Origin: Blautia luti
Lineage (GTDB): Bacteria > Bacillota > Clostridia > Lachnospirales > Lachnospiraceae
Assembly (NCBI RefSeq): GCF_013304735.1
Contig: NZ_JAAITI010000002.1
Location: 124,001 to 188,000, forward strand
Direction: 5' to 3'
DNA length: 64,000 bases
Numbering within the stretch: the first letter of the stretch is position 1; each line of letters begins with the position of its first letter. The position numbers were made by a program, and so were the translations under genes. Shown here one piece after another: positions 22,488 to 31,551 of this stretch. The notes beneath the pieces are model-generated. The model searched no databases. It was not told the origin of the DNA and was given only the letters and a program-made list of their open reading frames with translations.

Positions 22488-23685
22488 CCTCTGGTGTCCT
22501 TTCTTTCGGCTGCGTCTTTCTTTCTGTAGACCCTTCCTTTCCTGTCTTTTCTATGACAGTAAGGGAACCTCTGCTGACGCAGTCCTGATGTTTTATTTCT
22601 ATTTTAACATTATTTTCAGATATTTGAACCCCTTTTTCTATTAATTTTTCTTCATAAATATAAAGCCTCTGAATGGCCTGTTTTTTTGCGGCCTTTTCTG
22701 TCAGTTTTTCTTTTCTGATCTCATATTTTCTGGTGGTGATGATTCCCGCGGAAATGGGGAGTCGAAAATTTTCAGAAGGTACAAACGGATATTCACAGAT
22801 CAGACGATCCTCATTCTTCTTCGCAGCAGGAGACAGATCCAGGATCCAGTTTTTATTTCGGATAAAAAATCTCCTTTTTTCTTTTTCCCTGTAAACTTTT
22901 TTCTCTATAGTAAGTGGAAATGTATCATAATAATCAATGGTATAGCGTACATAAACATCTGCATCTGCCTGAACATACTCATAACGGACTACCTCCTGAC
23001 TGTCATCTGTAATGTTGACAATACCGGAAATCAGTTCCTGTCCCTTTTTTACTTCTTCACCACTCTTGATCAGGGGAGTGCCCTGTCGTGTGACCACAGA
23101 CTCTACAATTCCATCCACAGTTGAAAAAAGGCTGCAGGCAGCTTTTGATGTTTCTTCAGATAATTTCGTATCGCCTTCCCGGATTTCAAAACTCAGCCTG
23201 GTCCCGGAAAGTTTTGCCGATACCCAGGTAATTTCCGGAAACTCCCGCCGCATCTCTTCTGCCAGTGCATTGCAGTGGATCTTCTTTTTGAATACTCCAC
23301 AACAGATGCCTTTTTCTTCCAGAAAGTCTACCAACTGTGGCGTAGGATTTAAAATATTCCCCTCTATATGAATGTTCCAGACCCTCCCGGACAGAAAAAA
23401 AAGGACTCCGATCACAGTCAGAACTCCTGCCGGCAGGAGTTTATTCCGTCTGCACGCCAGCAGAAAAAAAACAGGTCCTCTTTTTTTCAGGATATGAATA
23501 TGTACACCCGTTTTCCTCCGAAGAGGACCGATCAGAAAAAAATCTTTCACCCGCATTGTCAGCAGAAGTTCTTTTTCTCCTGTCTGAACGATTCTCCTGA
23601 ACATTATCCCACGGCTTTTGCACAGATTCAGGAACCGTTCACGCTGTTCGCCTGTAACGGACAGTCTTACAAAACCAGGAATCAT
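22480..23685 (-). CDS. yqfD: Sporulation protein YqfD
   Basis: A 401-residue membrane protein matching YqfD: an N-terminal domain with RFLNLCKSRGIMFRRI near residue 16, one transmembrane helix (LLPAGVLTVIGVLFFLSGRV) near 100, and an extracytoplasmic part with the VWNIHIEGN segment and LVDFLEEKGICCGVFKKKI. In Bacillus the gene is made in the mother cell under sigma-E and is needed for spore formation. The ATG at 23685 overlaps the yqfC stop as ATGA. Presence of the pair is strong evidence that the organism sporulates. Confidence 0.92.
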   Translation of the reverse strand: MIPGFVRLSVTGEQRERFLNLCKSRGIMFRRIVQTGEKELLLTMRVKDFFLIGPLRRKTGVHIHILKKRGPVFFLLACRRNKLLPAGVLTVIGVLFFLSGRVWNIHIEGNILNPTPQLVDFLEEKGICCGVFKKKIHCNALAEEMRREFPEITWVSAKLSGTRLSFEIREGDTKLSEETSKAACSLFSTVDGIVESVVTRQGTPLIKSGEEVKKGQELISGIVNITDDSQEVVRYEYVQADADVYVRYTIDYYDTFPLTIEKKVYREKEKRRFFIRNKNWILDLSPAAKKNEDRLICEYPFVPSENFRLPISAGIITTRKYEIRKEKLTEKAAKKQAIQRLYIYEEKLIEKGVQISENNVKIEIKHQDCVSRGSLTVIEKTGKEGSTERKTQPKERTPEDG

Positions 23686-23948
23686 TTTTTCTTTCCCTCC
23701 TCAAGCAGAATGCTTTCGATCCGTCCGCAGACACACATTTCAAATGCTGTATAACAGGAAATTTCCAGGCGTTTTCCATGGATCACAAGTCTGCCGGACG
23801 GAGTCAGAATTATGATCTCCTCTCTTGTATAGCGCTGAAGATTCCTGTAATTTTCAACGATCGCCCGGCGTTTTCCGGTAAGGATCACCTGTGTTTCACG
23901 AAACGCCGGTTCCACCGGCAGATCCAGAAACTCCGACATTTTTTTCAT
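23682..23948 (-). CDS. yqfC: Sporulation protein YqfC
   Basis: A short protein of 88 residues with the YqfC pattern: FLDLPVEPAFRETQVILTGK, then VENYRNLQRYTREEIIIL and GRLVIHGKRLEI. The family is sporulation-specific, made with YqfD in the mother cell. I choose ATG 23948 after GGAGGATTTTTTT; the frame is open six codons earlier. The Shine-Dalgarno itself is part of the hairpin at 23949-23993 (see findings). A sigma-E promoter would be expected here but I can only see a weak candidate, so none is annotated. Confidence 0.88.
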   Translation of the reverse strand: MKKMSEFLDLPVEPAFRETQVILTGKRRAIVENYRNLQRYTREEIIILTPSGRLVIHGKRLEISCYTAFEMCVCGRIESILLEEGKKK

Positions 23949-23993
23949 AAAAAAATCCTCCGGCATTTATCATTAATCTATGCCAGAGGATTT
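23949..23993 (-). terminator. Terminator hairpin containing the yqfC Shine-Dalgarno
   Basis: On the complement AAATCCTCTGGCAT (23980-23993) pairs with ATGCCGGAGGATTT and a run of T (23949-23966), with one mismatch and a loop of about 13 nt. It ends the DUF2284 gene unit, and the 3' arm holds the GGAGG of yqfC. Confidence 0.75.
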
Positions 23994-24004
23994 CTTCATA
24001 TGTA

Positions 24005-24547
24005 TTATTTGCGGATCAGAACCATGGAAAACCAGAGAATGGTATTTCCCCCCAGATTATATTCCATCTGTTCCCGTTCCACGATCTCATTTACCACGAC
24101 ACCATAGCTTTCCAGACAGGGATGCATATGTTCCGGAAAACGGCAGGGTTTTCCATCCAGATACGCACATCGTTTACAGTAATCACAGGATTCCGTGGAA
24201 AGAGTAAAGGTCTCATATCCTTCTCCCTCCAGAAAATCCCGGACTTTTTCTGTAAGATCTTCGTGTGCCATTCGTGTGGAAAGCATCTCTTCCATATTCA
24301 TCATGTCCGATACTTCCGCCACACTGGAAAAAAAGATTGCCTGGGGAAAACTGTGAATCTTTTTCTCACATTCCGGAAGTTCTCCTACTGCCGGGGGACA
24401 GGCCCAGGTGCTGCCATAGCGCTCACATTCCTGTTTGCAGATTGTCCGTACACGTTCCTGCACTTTGATATCAGCTGTGTCCAGCAGACGATACTCAAAA
24501 ATCGGATACTGGGCAATAAAATCTTCGAATTTTTCTTTTATATCCAT
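24005..24547 (-). CDS. DUF2284 cysteine-rich metal-binding protein
   Basis: A 180-residue protein of the DUF2284 family. Cysteines occur in clusters: CKQECERYGSTWACPP near residue 33, SCDYCKRCAYLDGKPC near 112 and HPC near 143, a pattern expected to bind iron-sulfur clusters or zinc. Members occur in anaerobes; no reaction is known. ATG 24547 is preceded by AGGAGATTTTGTAAGT. It lies 2 bp after the tRNA-dihydrouridine synthase gene, so the two are co-transcribed, and ends at the terminator before yqfC. Confidence 0.88.
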   Translation of the reverse strand: MDIKEKFEDFIAQYPIFEYRLLDTADIKVQERVRTICKQECERYGSTWACPPAVGELPECEKKIHSFPQAIFFSSVAEVSDMMNMEEMLSTRMAHEDLTEKVRDFLEGEGYETFTLSTESCDYCKRCAYLDGKPCRFPEHMHPCLESYGVVVNEIVEREQMEYNLGGNTILWFSMVLIRK

Positions 24548-24549
24548 AC

Positions 24550-25512
24550 TTACAAAATCTCCTGTTCTCCAAAAAGGCTCATAACTGCCGCCTCATAGTC
24601 ACCCAAATGCTGGGATTTTTTGATCTTTTTGAGGTATTTTGCGTAATTGGTAAATCCCGGTGCCATATAGTTCCACAGTTCTTTCATACGAAAAAGCACA
24701 TTTCGTTCTCCGGAAAGGTACTCCTGATACTCCCGATAAAGACAGTCATGGAACTGGCGCATTTTCTGCTTATACTGAGACTGACGGTCTTCTTTTTTCA
24801 TTCTGGTTCCGCACATAATTTCATCCAGAAGGTAAGGCCTTGCAATGATCCCCCGTCCGTACATGAAGCTGTCCGCATCCGGAAATTTTTCCTGGATTTC
24901 CTGATAAGCTTCCACGGAAAAAATATCTCCGTTATAGCCCAGCGGAACTTTGATTTTTCTCTGTGCCTCTTCGTATAATCCATACCGCGGAGTTCCCTTA
25001 TAATGGTCCTTCAGAAGGCGTGGATGGATGATCAGCTCCTTTATTGGATATTTGCTGTAAATTTCAAGAAGTCTTTCCCAGTCTTCCTCGTAATCGGTGC
25101 CCACGCGCGTCTTAATGGAAATCTCCATCCCTGTGTTAGCAAAGATCTCGTCCAGAAAACGGTCAAGCTTTTCCGGTTCTCCCAAAAATCCGGCCCCTTT
25201 TCCCTTGGCTGTTACGGTTCCTGAAGGACATCCAAGATTTAAGTTCACTTCTTTATGGCCATATTCATCCCGAAAAATATGTGCGGTTTTGACAAAGTCT
25301 TCCGCATTATTGGTCAGGATCTGGGGAACCACCGGAAGCTTTCCGTTTGTGTCAGGGGACACTTCTTTAATTTCCTTGCTGCTGAGTCTCTTGTTTGGCT
25401 TGGCGGTAATAAAGGGGGTAAAATATTTATCCATGGGATAAAAGCATTCATGATATGCATTGCGGTAAACCCAGTTGGTAACACCTTCCATGGGTGCCAT
25501 ATAATTCTTCAT
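24550..25512 (-). CDS. tRNA-dihydrouridine synthase
   Basis: A 320-residue flavin enzyme that reduces uridines in tRNA D-loops with NADPH. The N-terminus YMAPMEGVTNWVYRNAY carries the FMN-barrel motif, the catalytic Cys is in NLGCPSGTVTAKGKGAGFL near residue 94, and KELIIHPR and YGRGIIARPYLL match other Dus motifs. It belongs to the Dus superfamily; the subtype and target uridine cannot be named. The ATG at 25512 shares one base with the stop of the NYN gene upstream (TAATG). Confidence 0.93.
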   Translation of the reverse strand: MKNYMAPMEGVTNWVYRNAYHECFYPMDKYFTPFITAKPNKRLSSKEIKEVSPDTNGKLPVVPQILTNNAEDFVKTAHIFRDEYGHKEVNLNLGCPSGTVTAKGKGAGFLGEPEKLDRFLDEIFANTGMEISIKTRVGTDYEEDWERLLEIYSKYPIKELIIHPRLLKDHYKGTPRYGLYEEAQRKIKVPLGYNGDIFSVEAYQEIQEKFPDADSFMYGRGIIARPYLLDEIMCGTRMKKEDRQSQYKQKMRQFHDCLYREYQEYLSGERNVLFRMKELWNYMAPGFTNYAKYLKKIKKSQHLGDYEAAVMSLFGEQEIL

Positions 25513-26303
25513 TACCGTTCCTCCTTCATACGGAAATAAATCTGTTTCCTTCCGCCACTGCCGGTAGGAATCCTGCCGGTTTCATAACTGCCCAGGGATT
25601 TGATAAACGGAGTCAGCTTGGAATACCCGTAATTACGCACATCAAAATCCGGAAGACGTTTTCCCAGCTGATCGCCCAGCTGTCCGGAAGACAGCCAGCC
25701 TTCCTCGTCAGAAAATTTCTCGATGATGGCATTAATGGTTTTCCGTACTTTTTTTAAGTCTTTATTTTTCTTTGAACCGGAACTGTTCTGTTTATTATTA
25801 CTGCTTCCTGCTTTCTTTGCCTCCGCCGCAGTTTCCAGATCTTCTTTTTTCTCTTCTTCCTGCTGATTGCGGTAAAGAAGATCCAGATATTTAAACTGAT
25901 TACATGCGGAAATAAAAGGTTTGGGCGTCTTTTCCTCGCCCATGCCCAGCACCAGCATTCCGGATTCCCGGAGCCTTGCTGCCAGCCTGGTAAAATCACT
26001 GTCCGAAGAAACAATACAATATCCGTCCACATTTCCGGAATAGAGAATATCCATGGCATCAATGATCATGGCCGAATCCGTGGCGTTTTTTCCCGTAGTA
26101 TAGCTGTACTGCTGAATGGGAATGATAGAATCCTCCAGAAGAACATTTTTCCAGGAAGAAAGCCTGGCACTGGTCCAGTCTCCATAGATCCGTTTATAGG
26201 TAGCGATGCCAATGTTCGCCACCTCGTCCACAATGATCTTGATATATTTGTCTGATACATTATCAGCATCGATCAGTATTGCAATTCTTAATTCATTGTC
26301 CAT
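25512..26303 (-). CDS. NYN-domain protein with C-terminal LOTUS/OST-HTH domain
   Basis: A 263-residue protein. The NYN (PIN-like nuclease) domain has its acidic residues in AILIDADNVS near residue 12, ATDSAMIIDAMD near 78 and VSSDSDFTRLA near 98, a set expected to bind a metal for RNA cleavage. A Lys/Ser/Asn-rich linker (about 150-185) joins a LOTUS/OST-HTH fold (WLSSGQLGDQLGKRLPDF, residues 203-220, to GGRKQIYFR). LOTUS domains bind RNA, so an RNA nuclease is likely; its target is unknown. ATG 26303 follows AAAAGGTTGGATTT. Confidence 0.85.
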   Translation of the reverse strand: MDNELRIAILIDADNVSDKYIKIIVDEVANIGIATYKRIYGDWTSARLSSWKNVLLEDSIIPIQQYSYTTGKNATDSAMIIDAMDILYSGNVDGYCIVSSDSDFTRLAARLRESGMLVLGMGEEKTPKPFISACNQFKYLDLLYRNQQEEEKKEDLETAAEAKKAGSSNNKQNSSGSKKNKDLKKVRKTINAIIEKFSDEEGWLSSGQLGDQLGKRLPDFDVRNYGYSKLTPFIKSLGSYETGRIPTGSGGRKQIYFRMKEER

Positions 26304-26407
26304 AAATCCAACCTTTTCTTTGTCAAGCGGATAAAAGCATCCGCATTCGGTTAATCTGTGCCGTCTCCGCCCCGGCGTCTTTTAAGAACAGTATAACTGA
26401 AATTTCA

Positions 26408-27676
26408 TCAGTGTTCCAGCATGATCTTAAGGATTTCCCGGTCTGTTTCTTTCATTCCGTCTTTTCCGATCTGTCCCACACAGCTGATGGTTTCTGCTGT
26501 TTCTTCCTGAAGAATTCCTGTATAAGGAGCATAGGACTGACCGTTCATGGCAAGATGGTGAGCAAGAAACGCCGCATCCAAGCTGGCCGCGATCTTGGCA
26601 GCACAGGAGATCTTTGCTCCATCACAGATGATTCCCGGAATATTGGCCAGGGTGTTCTCGATAGTCTTTTTGATCTGGGAAATACTTCCCCCTACCATAT
26701 AAGTGATGGCTGCTCCTGCCGCACAGGATGCAGACACCGCACCACAGAACGCCGATAGTTTGCCTATATAATGTTTCTGATACACGGTAAGAAGATTGGA
26801 AAATACAAGTGCCCGGTACAGACTGTAGTCCGGCAGCTCCATTTCCCTTGCATAAACGATCAGTGGAACGGAACAGGCAATTCCCTGATTTCCGCTTCCG
26901 GAGTTAATGACAACCGGCATGTCACATCCGCCCATACGCGCCTCGGAAGCCGCCGCGGTAAGGCTTCGCATTCTGGTAAGCATATCATGGGAATAGTTTT
27001 CGCGGATCACACGTCCGATCCCAAGTCCGTATTTTCCGGTCATTCCCTCATGGGCAATGGCCATGTTGCTTTTGATCTGGGTATCCAGAAGAATTTTTAC
27101 ATCAGAAAGTTCTACGGTATCAGCAAACTCCCGGATATCTTCCAGATTTAAAAGACTGCGATCTGCCGCCTCTTTTTCTTCCAGCGCACGGTCCGCATCC
27201 AGAAGGATTTCTCCGTTTTTTTCAATTCTGGTCACATTAATGTGATCGTATTTGATCTCCAGACAGACGGTATCCTCTCCTGCACTCATTTCAATCACAA
27301 TATGAAGTACAACCGGAGTATCCAGAAGTTCCACTTTACAGATATCCGCATCCAGAAGTTCCCGGCAGCGTTTTCTTCCCTCGTCTGTTACTTTTGAGAG
27401 AACCTCCATATCAAGCGCTGCATCGCCTGCCACCGCACCAAGAACCACTCCTGCGGGGATCCCCTTTAATCCCCCGGAGTTTGGAATGATGACACAGCGC
27501 ACATTCTTTATGATATTTCCGGAGCATTTTGCCACAATGTGCTCCGGTTCTTTTCCAAGAACTTCTCTTGCCCTTGCTGCACCGTAAGCCAGAGCAATCG
27601 GCTCCGTGCATCCCATGGCAGGAACCATTTCTTCCCTCAGAATAGCCAGATAATTATCATATATATTTTTTTCCAC
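26408..27676 (-). CDS. L-cysteine desulfidase family protein (UPF0597/CdsB)
   Basis: A 422-residue protein matching UPF0597/CdsB: AMGCTEPIALAYGAA near residue 20, KCSGNIIKNVRCVIIPNSGG near 50, a central VVINSGSGNQGIACSVPL, and C-terminal GIICDGAKISCAAKIA with cysteines suited to an Fe-S cluster. The archaeal prototype breaks L-cysteine to pyruvate, ammonia and sulfide in the cytoplasm. The family is oxygen-sensitive, fitting an anaerobe. The start is GTG at 27676 after GAAGGGAAAAG. It stands between the NYN gene and the opp operon with 104 and 41 bp gaps. Confidence 0.85.
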   Translation of the reverse strand: MEKNIYDNYLAILREEMVPAMGCTEPIALAYGAARAREVLGKEPEHIVAKCSGNIIKNVRCVIIPNSGGLKGIPAGVVLGAVAGDAALDMEVLSKVTDEGRKRCRELLDADICKVELLDTPVVLHIVIEMSAGEDTVCLEIKYDHINVTRIEKNGEILLDADRALEEKEAADRSLLNLEDIREFADTVELSDVKILLDTQIKSNMAIAHEGMTGKYGLGIGRVIRENYSHDMLTRMRSLTAAASEARMGGCDMPVVINSGSGNQGIACSVPLIVYAREMELPDYSLYRALVFSNLLTVYQKHYIGKLSAFCGAVSASCAAGAAITYMVGGSISQIKKTIENTLANIPGIICDGAKISCAAKIAASLDAAFLAHHLAMNGQSYAPYTGILQEETAETISCVGQIGKDGMKETDREILKIMLEH

Positions 27677-27717
27677 CTTTTTCTTTTCCCTTCTCGTATT
27701 GTCCGAAATTCCTGATA

Positions 27718-28683
27718 TCAGTATTTATGGCAGGCTACCAGATGTCCTGGCTCTGCTTCCCGAAGCAGTGGAACTTCCTGCCTGCATCGCTCTTCACACC
27801 ACGGGCAGCGGTTATGGAACCGGCATCCGCCAATGGAGCGGGACTGTACGCCGGTATCTGTCACGATCTGATCCAGCGTTTTTACTCTCGGGTCCGGTAC
27901 CGGAATAGAAGAAATCAGCATTTTTGTATAAGGATGCAGCGGATTGGAATAGAGCTTGTCCGCATCTGCGATTTCCATAAGATTTCCCAGATAGAGAACT
28001 CCGATCTCATCGCAGATCTTCTGTACCACCTGCAGCTGATGGCTGATAAACAGGTAAGTAAGTCCGTATTTTTCCTGAAGATCCTGAAGCATCTGAACGA
28101 TCTGTGCCTGGAGAGAAACATCCAGCGCGGAAATGGGCTCATCGCAGACCACAAACTCCGGCTGCACGGAAAGTGCCCTGGCAATGGAAATTCTCTGTCT
28201 CTGTCCGCCGGAAAACTCATGAGGATATTTCAGAAGATCCTGCTCTTTAAGGCCAACAACCCGGATCAGTTCTTTTGCACGTTCTTTCCGCTCTTTTGGC
28301 GTATACAGTTTATGGATTTCCATGGGCTCACAGATAATATCCTGCACGGTATGACTTGGGTCCAGGGATGAATACGGGTCCTGAAAAACAGACTGCATTT
28401 TTTTGCGGTATGGAAGAAGCTCTTTTTCTCCCATGGCTCCAATTTCCGCTCCTCCGTAAAAAATCCCCCCTCCTGTAGGCTTATGATAGCGCAGGATTGC
28501 TTTTCCGATGGTAGATTTTCCGCTTCCGGACTCTCCTACCAGACCGAAAGTTTTTCCCTTTTCAATAGAAAAACTCACCTGATCTACAGCTTTCAGGATA
28601 CCCGGCTTAAAAGACAGAAGTTTCGGAGATTTCTGTTTAAAATATACTTTCAGATCTTTTACTTCAATTAAAGAATTGCTCAT
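27718..28683 (-). CDS. oppF: Oligopeptide ABC transporter ATP-binding protein OppF
   Basis: A 321-residue ATPase of the peptide/nickel transporter type. Walker [10 protein letters not shown] near residue 50, signature FSGGQRQRISIARAL near 160, Walker B VVCDEPISALD near 182, and the family C-terminal domain with DPRVKTLDQIVTDTG and RFHNRCPWCEERC, whose cysteines may hold an Fe-S cluster as in other Dpp/Opp ATPases. It energises peptide uptake with OppD. The ATG at 28683 overlaps the oppD stop as ATGA. It is the last gene of the opp operon. Confidence 0.93.
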   Translation of the reverse strand: MSNSLIEVKDLKVYFKQKSPKLLSFKPGILKAVDQVSFSIEKGKTFGLVGESGSGKSTIGKAILRYHKPTGGGIFYGGAEIGAMGEKELLPYRKKMQSVFQDPYSSLDPSHTVQDIICEPMEIHKLYTPKERKERAKELIRVVGLKEQDLLKYPHEFSGGQRQRISIARALSVQPEFVVCDEPISALDVSLQAQIVQMLQDLQEKYGLTYLFISHQLQVVQKICDEIGVLYLGNLMEIADADKLYSNPLHPYTKMLISSIPVPDPRVKTLDQIVTDTGVQSRSIGGCRFHNRCPWCEERCRQEVPLLREAEPGHLVACHKY

Positions 28684-29639
28684 TTTTCCTCCTCCCTTCT
28701 GTGGCAGAGAATCTTATGTCCCTCCGAAGATTCATAATATTTCGGAAGACAGGCCTCGCAGGTTTTATCCGCATATTTGCAACGGTTCAGAAACGGACAT
28801 AAATTTCCGCTTCCGTCAGAAAGATCTCTTTCCAGAAACTGTTCAAAAGTTCCTCCCACACGTGGCATACTTGCAATCAGTGCCTGGGTATACGGATGGC
28901 CCGGATTAAGAAAAATCTCTTCTACCGTTCCTTCTTCCACCACGTAACCACCACACATAACAGCCACTCTCTTACAGGTCTGTGCCACAACACCCAGATC
29001 ATGAGTGATCAGAATAATACTCATATTGTTTTTTTTCTGAAGTTCCAGAAGAAGATGAAGGATCTGTGCCTGAATGGTTACATCCAAAGCTGTCGTCGGT
29101 TCATCGGCAATGAGAACTTTCGGATTACTGCTCATGGCCATGGCGATCATTACACGCTGGCGCATACCACCGGAAAGCTCATGGGGATAACTACGCATGG
29201 CTTTTTCCGGATCTGTGATCCCTACTGCTGTCAGCAGCTCAAGCACCCGGGCCTTTGCCTCTTTTTTTGTTATGGAAGTATGGCGGCGGATCAGCTCCAC
29301 CATCTTGTTTCCTACGGTATAAACCGGATTCAGTGCAGAAAGAGAATCCTGAAAAATCATGGCAATCTCACCACCACGAATTTCCCGGAGCTCTGCCTCA
29401 CTTTTTTTCAGAATATCCTCCCCCTGAAACAGGATTTCTCCGCCCATAATCTTGCAGTTGGACGGGCCAAGACGGAGAATGGATTTCGTTGTTACACTTT
29501 TTCCGCTTCCAGATTCGCCTACAATTCCGAAAAAATCTCCCTCTTCAATGGCAAACCCGGCATCTTTTACTGCCTGTGTTTCTCCAAGATCCGTAAAGAA
29601 AGACACTTTCAGATCTTTTACTTCCAGTAATTTTTCCAT
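28680..29639 (-). CDS. oppD: Oligopeptide ABC transporter ATP-binding protein OppD
   Basis: A 319-residue partner ATPase: Walker [16 protein letters not shown] near residue 40, signature [15 protein letters not shown] near 153, Walker [14 protein letters not shown]-loop THDLGVV. The C-terminal [14 protein letters not shown] block is the family cysteine region. It works with OppF at the cytoplasmic face of the OppB-OppC channel. ATG 29639 is preceded by AAGGAGGACATGCACAA; it lies 15 bp after oppC. Confidence 0.93.
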   Translation of the reverse strand: MEKLLEVKDLKVSFFTDLGETQAVKDAGFAIEEGDFFGIVGESGSGKSVTTKSILRLGPSNCKIMGGEILFQGEDILKKSEAELREIRGGEIAMIFQDSLSALNPVYTVGNKMVELIRRHTSITKKEAKARVLELLTAVGITDPEKAMRSYPHELSGGMRQRVMIAMAMSSNPKVLIADEPTTALDVTIQAQILHLLLELQKKNNMSIILITHDLGVVAQTCKRVAVMCGGYVVEEGTVEEIFLNPGHPYTQALIASMPRVGGTFEQFLERDLSDGSGNLCPFLNRCKYADKTCEACLPKYYESSEGHKILCHRREEEK

Positions 29640-29654
29640 TTGTGCATGTCCTCC

Positions 29655-30488
29655 TTACTTGGGCTCAAATACTTTTCTCAACACTTCTCCCAGATAGTTG
29701 AAACTGATAACCGTGATCAGGATCAGAATACCCGGAAAGATGGCAAGGTACGGAGCCTGCTGGATATAACGCTGTGCATTACTGAGCATGCTTCCCCAGG
29801 AAGCTGTGGGTGGCTGGATGCCCAAGCCGAAAAAGCTCAGTGCGGACTCCATCAGGATCGCATTTGCGATATTCATAGTTGCGGCAACAATAATGGTTGG
29901 CATGATGTTGGGAAGAATATGATGCACAATTGTGGAGAACTTTTTCTGTCCGGAAATCTTTGCATAGATAACATATTCTCTCTCATTCAGGGAAATCGTC
30001 TCGCCACGGACAATCCTGGCAATGTTCATCCAGGTCAGAAATCCGATAATCAGGACAATATTCTGTAATCCCGGTTTCAGAAAAGCGTTCATAACGATCA
30101 TGATCAGGAAAGTAGGAAGACTCATCAATGCATCTACCAGACGCATCAGCACTGCATCCACGGTTCCTCCTACAAAACCGCTGATAGAGCCCACAATCAC
30201 TCCAAGGGCTGTGGAGAGGATCATGGACAGAAATCCTACCAGAAGGGAAGCTCTTCCACCATAAATGCAACGTGCCAGATAATCCCTTCCCATATCATCG
30301 GTTCCAAAGAGATGTGCCATGGAAGGGGCGTTCAGTCTCTCTGTAGCGCTGATGGCGTTGGGGTCCACCGGATACAGAAAGGCAAAAATAGAGATCAGTG
30401 CCAGAAGAAGGATAGCCACTGCTCCTGCAACTGCCAGTTTATTTGTCTTAAAACCAAGTTTGATATTTTTCCAGATATTTTCTCTCAT
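29655..30488 (-). CDS. oppC: Oligopeptide ABC transporter permease OppC
   Basis: A 277-residue inner-membrane permease. It begins with a cytoplasmic N-terminus and first helix (AVAGAVAILLLALISIFAF), the LFGTDDMGRDYLARCIYGGR family motif near residue 60, about five further helices, and the EAA-type coupling loop region near GQKKFSTIVHHILPN. It forms the peptide channel with OppB. ATG 30488 follows GGAGGTGAAGGGAC; 13 bp separates it from oppB. Confidence 0.93.
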   Translation of the reverse strand: MRENIWKNIKLGFKTNKLAVAGAVAILLLALISIFAFLYPVDPNAISATERLNAPSMAHLFGTDDMGRDYLARCIYGGRASLLVGFLSMILSTALGVIVGSISGFVGGTVDAVLMRLVDALMSLPTFLIMIVMNAFLKPGLQNIVLIIGFLTWMNIARIVRGETISLNEREYVIYAKISGQKKFSTIVHHILPNIMPTIIVAATMNIANAILMESALSFFGLGIQPPTASWGSMLSNAQRYIQQAPYLAIFPGILILITVISFNYLGEVLRKVFEPK

Positions 30489-30501
30489 GTCCCTTCACCT
30501 C

Positions 30502-31452
30502 CTAACATCCGGCCTTGCGGATTCTCGGATCAAAGACAGCATACAGAACATCTGCCAGAAGATTTCCGAGCACCACAAGAAGTGCCGTAAACATGGTAAT
30601 ACCCATGATCAGGGGATAATCATACTGCATAACCGCAGTAACCGCCAGCTGTCCGATTCCCGGCCATGCAAAAACCTGCTCTGTAATAATGGCTCCGGAA
30701 ACCAGTGACTGCAAACTCATTCCAAGAACTGTGATCATTGGAAGCATGGCATTTTTCAGTACATGGCGGAACAGAATCCCGGACTCTTTCATTCCATAGG
30801 CTTTCTGCACCATAACATAGTCTGAGGACATCTCTGTGATGGTACTGCTTCTCAGATACCGGATATACTGGGATGCATTGGCAAAAGTCAGCACCGCACA
30901 GGGCATCACCATATGAAGCACCAGATCCCCGAAAGAGCGGTCCCCGTCTGAATGCATACCAATACTTGGAAGGATATGAAGATGTACACTGAACAGGTAG
31001 ATCAGCATGATACCGAACCAGAAAGTAGGGATGGAAATTCCCACATAGCAGAAAAGGCTGGTGATTTTATCCAGAATTCCGTTTTTATTCTTACCGGAAT
31101 ACAATCCCAGCACAATGGCAATGAGAAATCCCAGTAACATACTGGTTCCCATCAGGATCACTGTTGCGGGAAGACGCTCCAGCATCTGTGTCAGTACCGG
31201 ACGGTTATTCATCAGGGAATTTCCGAAATTCCCGTGAAAAATCCTTCCCAGCCACAGAAAATACTGTTCATAAAGAGGCTTGGTAAGACCCAGGCTTTCC
31301 CTTAAATTCTGAATGTATTCTTCACTCATATTCGGCTCCACATAAGTCAGGACCGGATCTCCGGGCGCTGCTTTTGTCAGTGCAAAACAGAGAACGGAGA
31401 CAATAAACAGTGTCAGAATACACTGCACCAGACGGTTTGCGATTTTCTTCAA
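30502..31452 (-). CDS. oppB: Oligopeptide ABC transporter permease OppB
   Basis: A 316-residue membrane permease with six predicted helices, beginning with the usual LVQCILTLFIVSVLCFALTK helix and containing the coupling loop KAYGMKESGILFRHVLKNA. The start codon is TTG at 31452, set by AAAGGAGGTACATT directly upstream. The gap to oppA is about 99 bp and holds a stem-loop, which could allow less of the permease than of the binding protein to be made. Confidence 0.93.
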   Translation of the reverse strand: MKKIANRLVQCILTLFIVSVLCFALTKAAPGDPVLTYVEPNMSEEYIQNLRESLGLTKPLYEQYFLWLGRIFHGNFGNSLMNNRPVLTQMLERLPATVILMGTSMLLGFLIAIVLGLYSGKNKNGILDKITSLFCYVGISIPTFWFGIMLIYLFSVHLHILPSIGMHSDGDRSFGDLVLHMVMPCAVLTFANASQYIRYLRSSTITEMSSDYVMVQKAYGMKESGILFRHVLKNAMLPMITVLGMSLQSLVSGAIITEQVFAWPGIGQLAVTAVMQYDYPLIMGITMFTALLVVLGNLLADVLYAVFDPRIRKAGC

Positions 31453-31482
31453 AATGTACCTCCTTTATTTTCCCCGAAAACA

Positions 31483-31520
31483 GGAAATCGGCTGGCGCGA
31501 AAAACGCGTCAGCCACTTCC
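31483..31520 (-). other. Intercistronic stem-loop between oppA and oppB
   Basis: GGAAGTGGCTGACGCG (complement of 31505-31520) pairs with CGCGCCAGCCGATTTCC (31483-31499) with few mismatches around a 5-nt loop. No U-run follows, so it may stabilise the oppA transcript or act as a partial terminator. Confidence 0.6.
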
Positions 31521-31551
31521 TTTCCGTGATTATCTTTTATAAATTTGTGTT

